Below are positions 39,775-39,819 of a stretch of 39,819 bases of DNA, piece by piece. Below the pieces are notes generated by a model, which was not told where the DNA came from, ran no database searches, and was given only the letters and a program-made list of their open reading frames with translations. The DNA is from Fuerstiella sp. (GTDB lineage: Bacteria > Planctomycetota > Planctomycetia > Planctomycetales > Planctomycetaceae), in NCBI GenBank assembly GCA_014238335.1, contig JABABI010000065.1:1-39819 (forward strand). Direction: 5' to 3'. A program made the translations under genes and the position numbers. The first letter of the stretch is position 1, and each line of letters begins with the position of its first letter.

Positions 39775-39819
<45 letters not shown>

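Overview
The window looks like the chromosome of a planctomycete (Planctomycetia, Pirellulales/Planctomycetales type). The main reasons are two gene pairs of the planctomycete PSCyt1-DUF1549-DUF1553 plus DUF1501 kind, a DUF1080 protein, a membrane protein beginning with an NPYAAP motif, and a formylglycine-generating enzyme homologue. The 5' end of a 16S rRNA gene lies at the right edge. I cannot name the species. All functional calls rest on motifs and remembered families; no database search was run.

Region 1 (1-17478, all + strand) is a surface-polysaccharide locus cut by the left edge. It opens with a HisH/HisF/PP-loop trio (WbuY-WbuZ-WbuX type) that is expected to convert an N-acetyl sugar to an acetamidino sugar. 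It continues with five GT-B glycosyltransferases, an FkbM methyltransferase, a second methyltransferase, two membrane acyltransferases, a sugar-nucleotide epimerase, a Wzy-like polymerase and a NodU/CmcH-type carbamoyltransferase. The predicted product is a glycan with many non-carbohydrate decorations: amidino, O-methyl, O-acyl and carbamoyl groups. No flippase, chain-length regulator or initiating transferase lies inside the window.

Region 2 (17479-26788) holds three paralogous small exported proteins (17901, 18620 and 25629). Each has a signal peptide, one beta-sandwich-like repeat with a conserved GTAPP motif, a VRG motif and a C-terminal hydrophobic helix ending in DAS or DGS. Between the second and third copies lie an NPYAAP membrane protein, a 780-bp gene-free stretch with inverted repeats, and the first cytochrome-like PSCyt1/DUF1553 plus DUF1501 pair. 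Two convincing rho-independent terminators follow paralogues 2 and 3.

Region 3 (26789-35247, + strand) carries a fused amidohydrolase/serine beta-lactamase-like protein, a DUF1080 (3-keto-disaccharide hydrolase-like) protein, and a second PSCyt1/DUF1553 plus DUF1501 pair. The two large PSCyt1 proteins carry different inserted putative carbohydrate-binding modules. This suggests a periplasmic polysaccharide-processing set.

Region 4 (35290-39819) has a leftward group (DUF454/YbaN, formylglycine-generating enzyme, TIM-barrel isomerase/epimerase) and, diverging from it, a Nif3-like gene overlapping a DUF983 gene. The window ends in the leader and first 45 nt of 16S rRNA, with a candidate promoter and boxA-like element.
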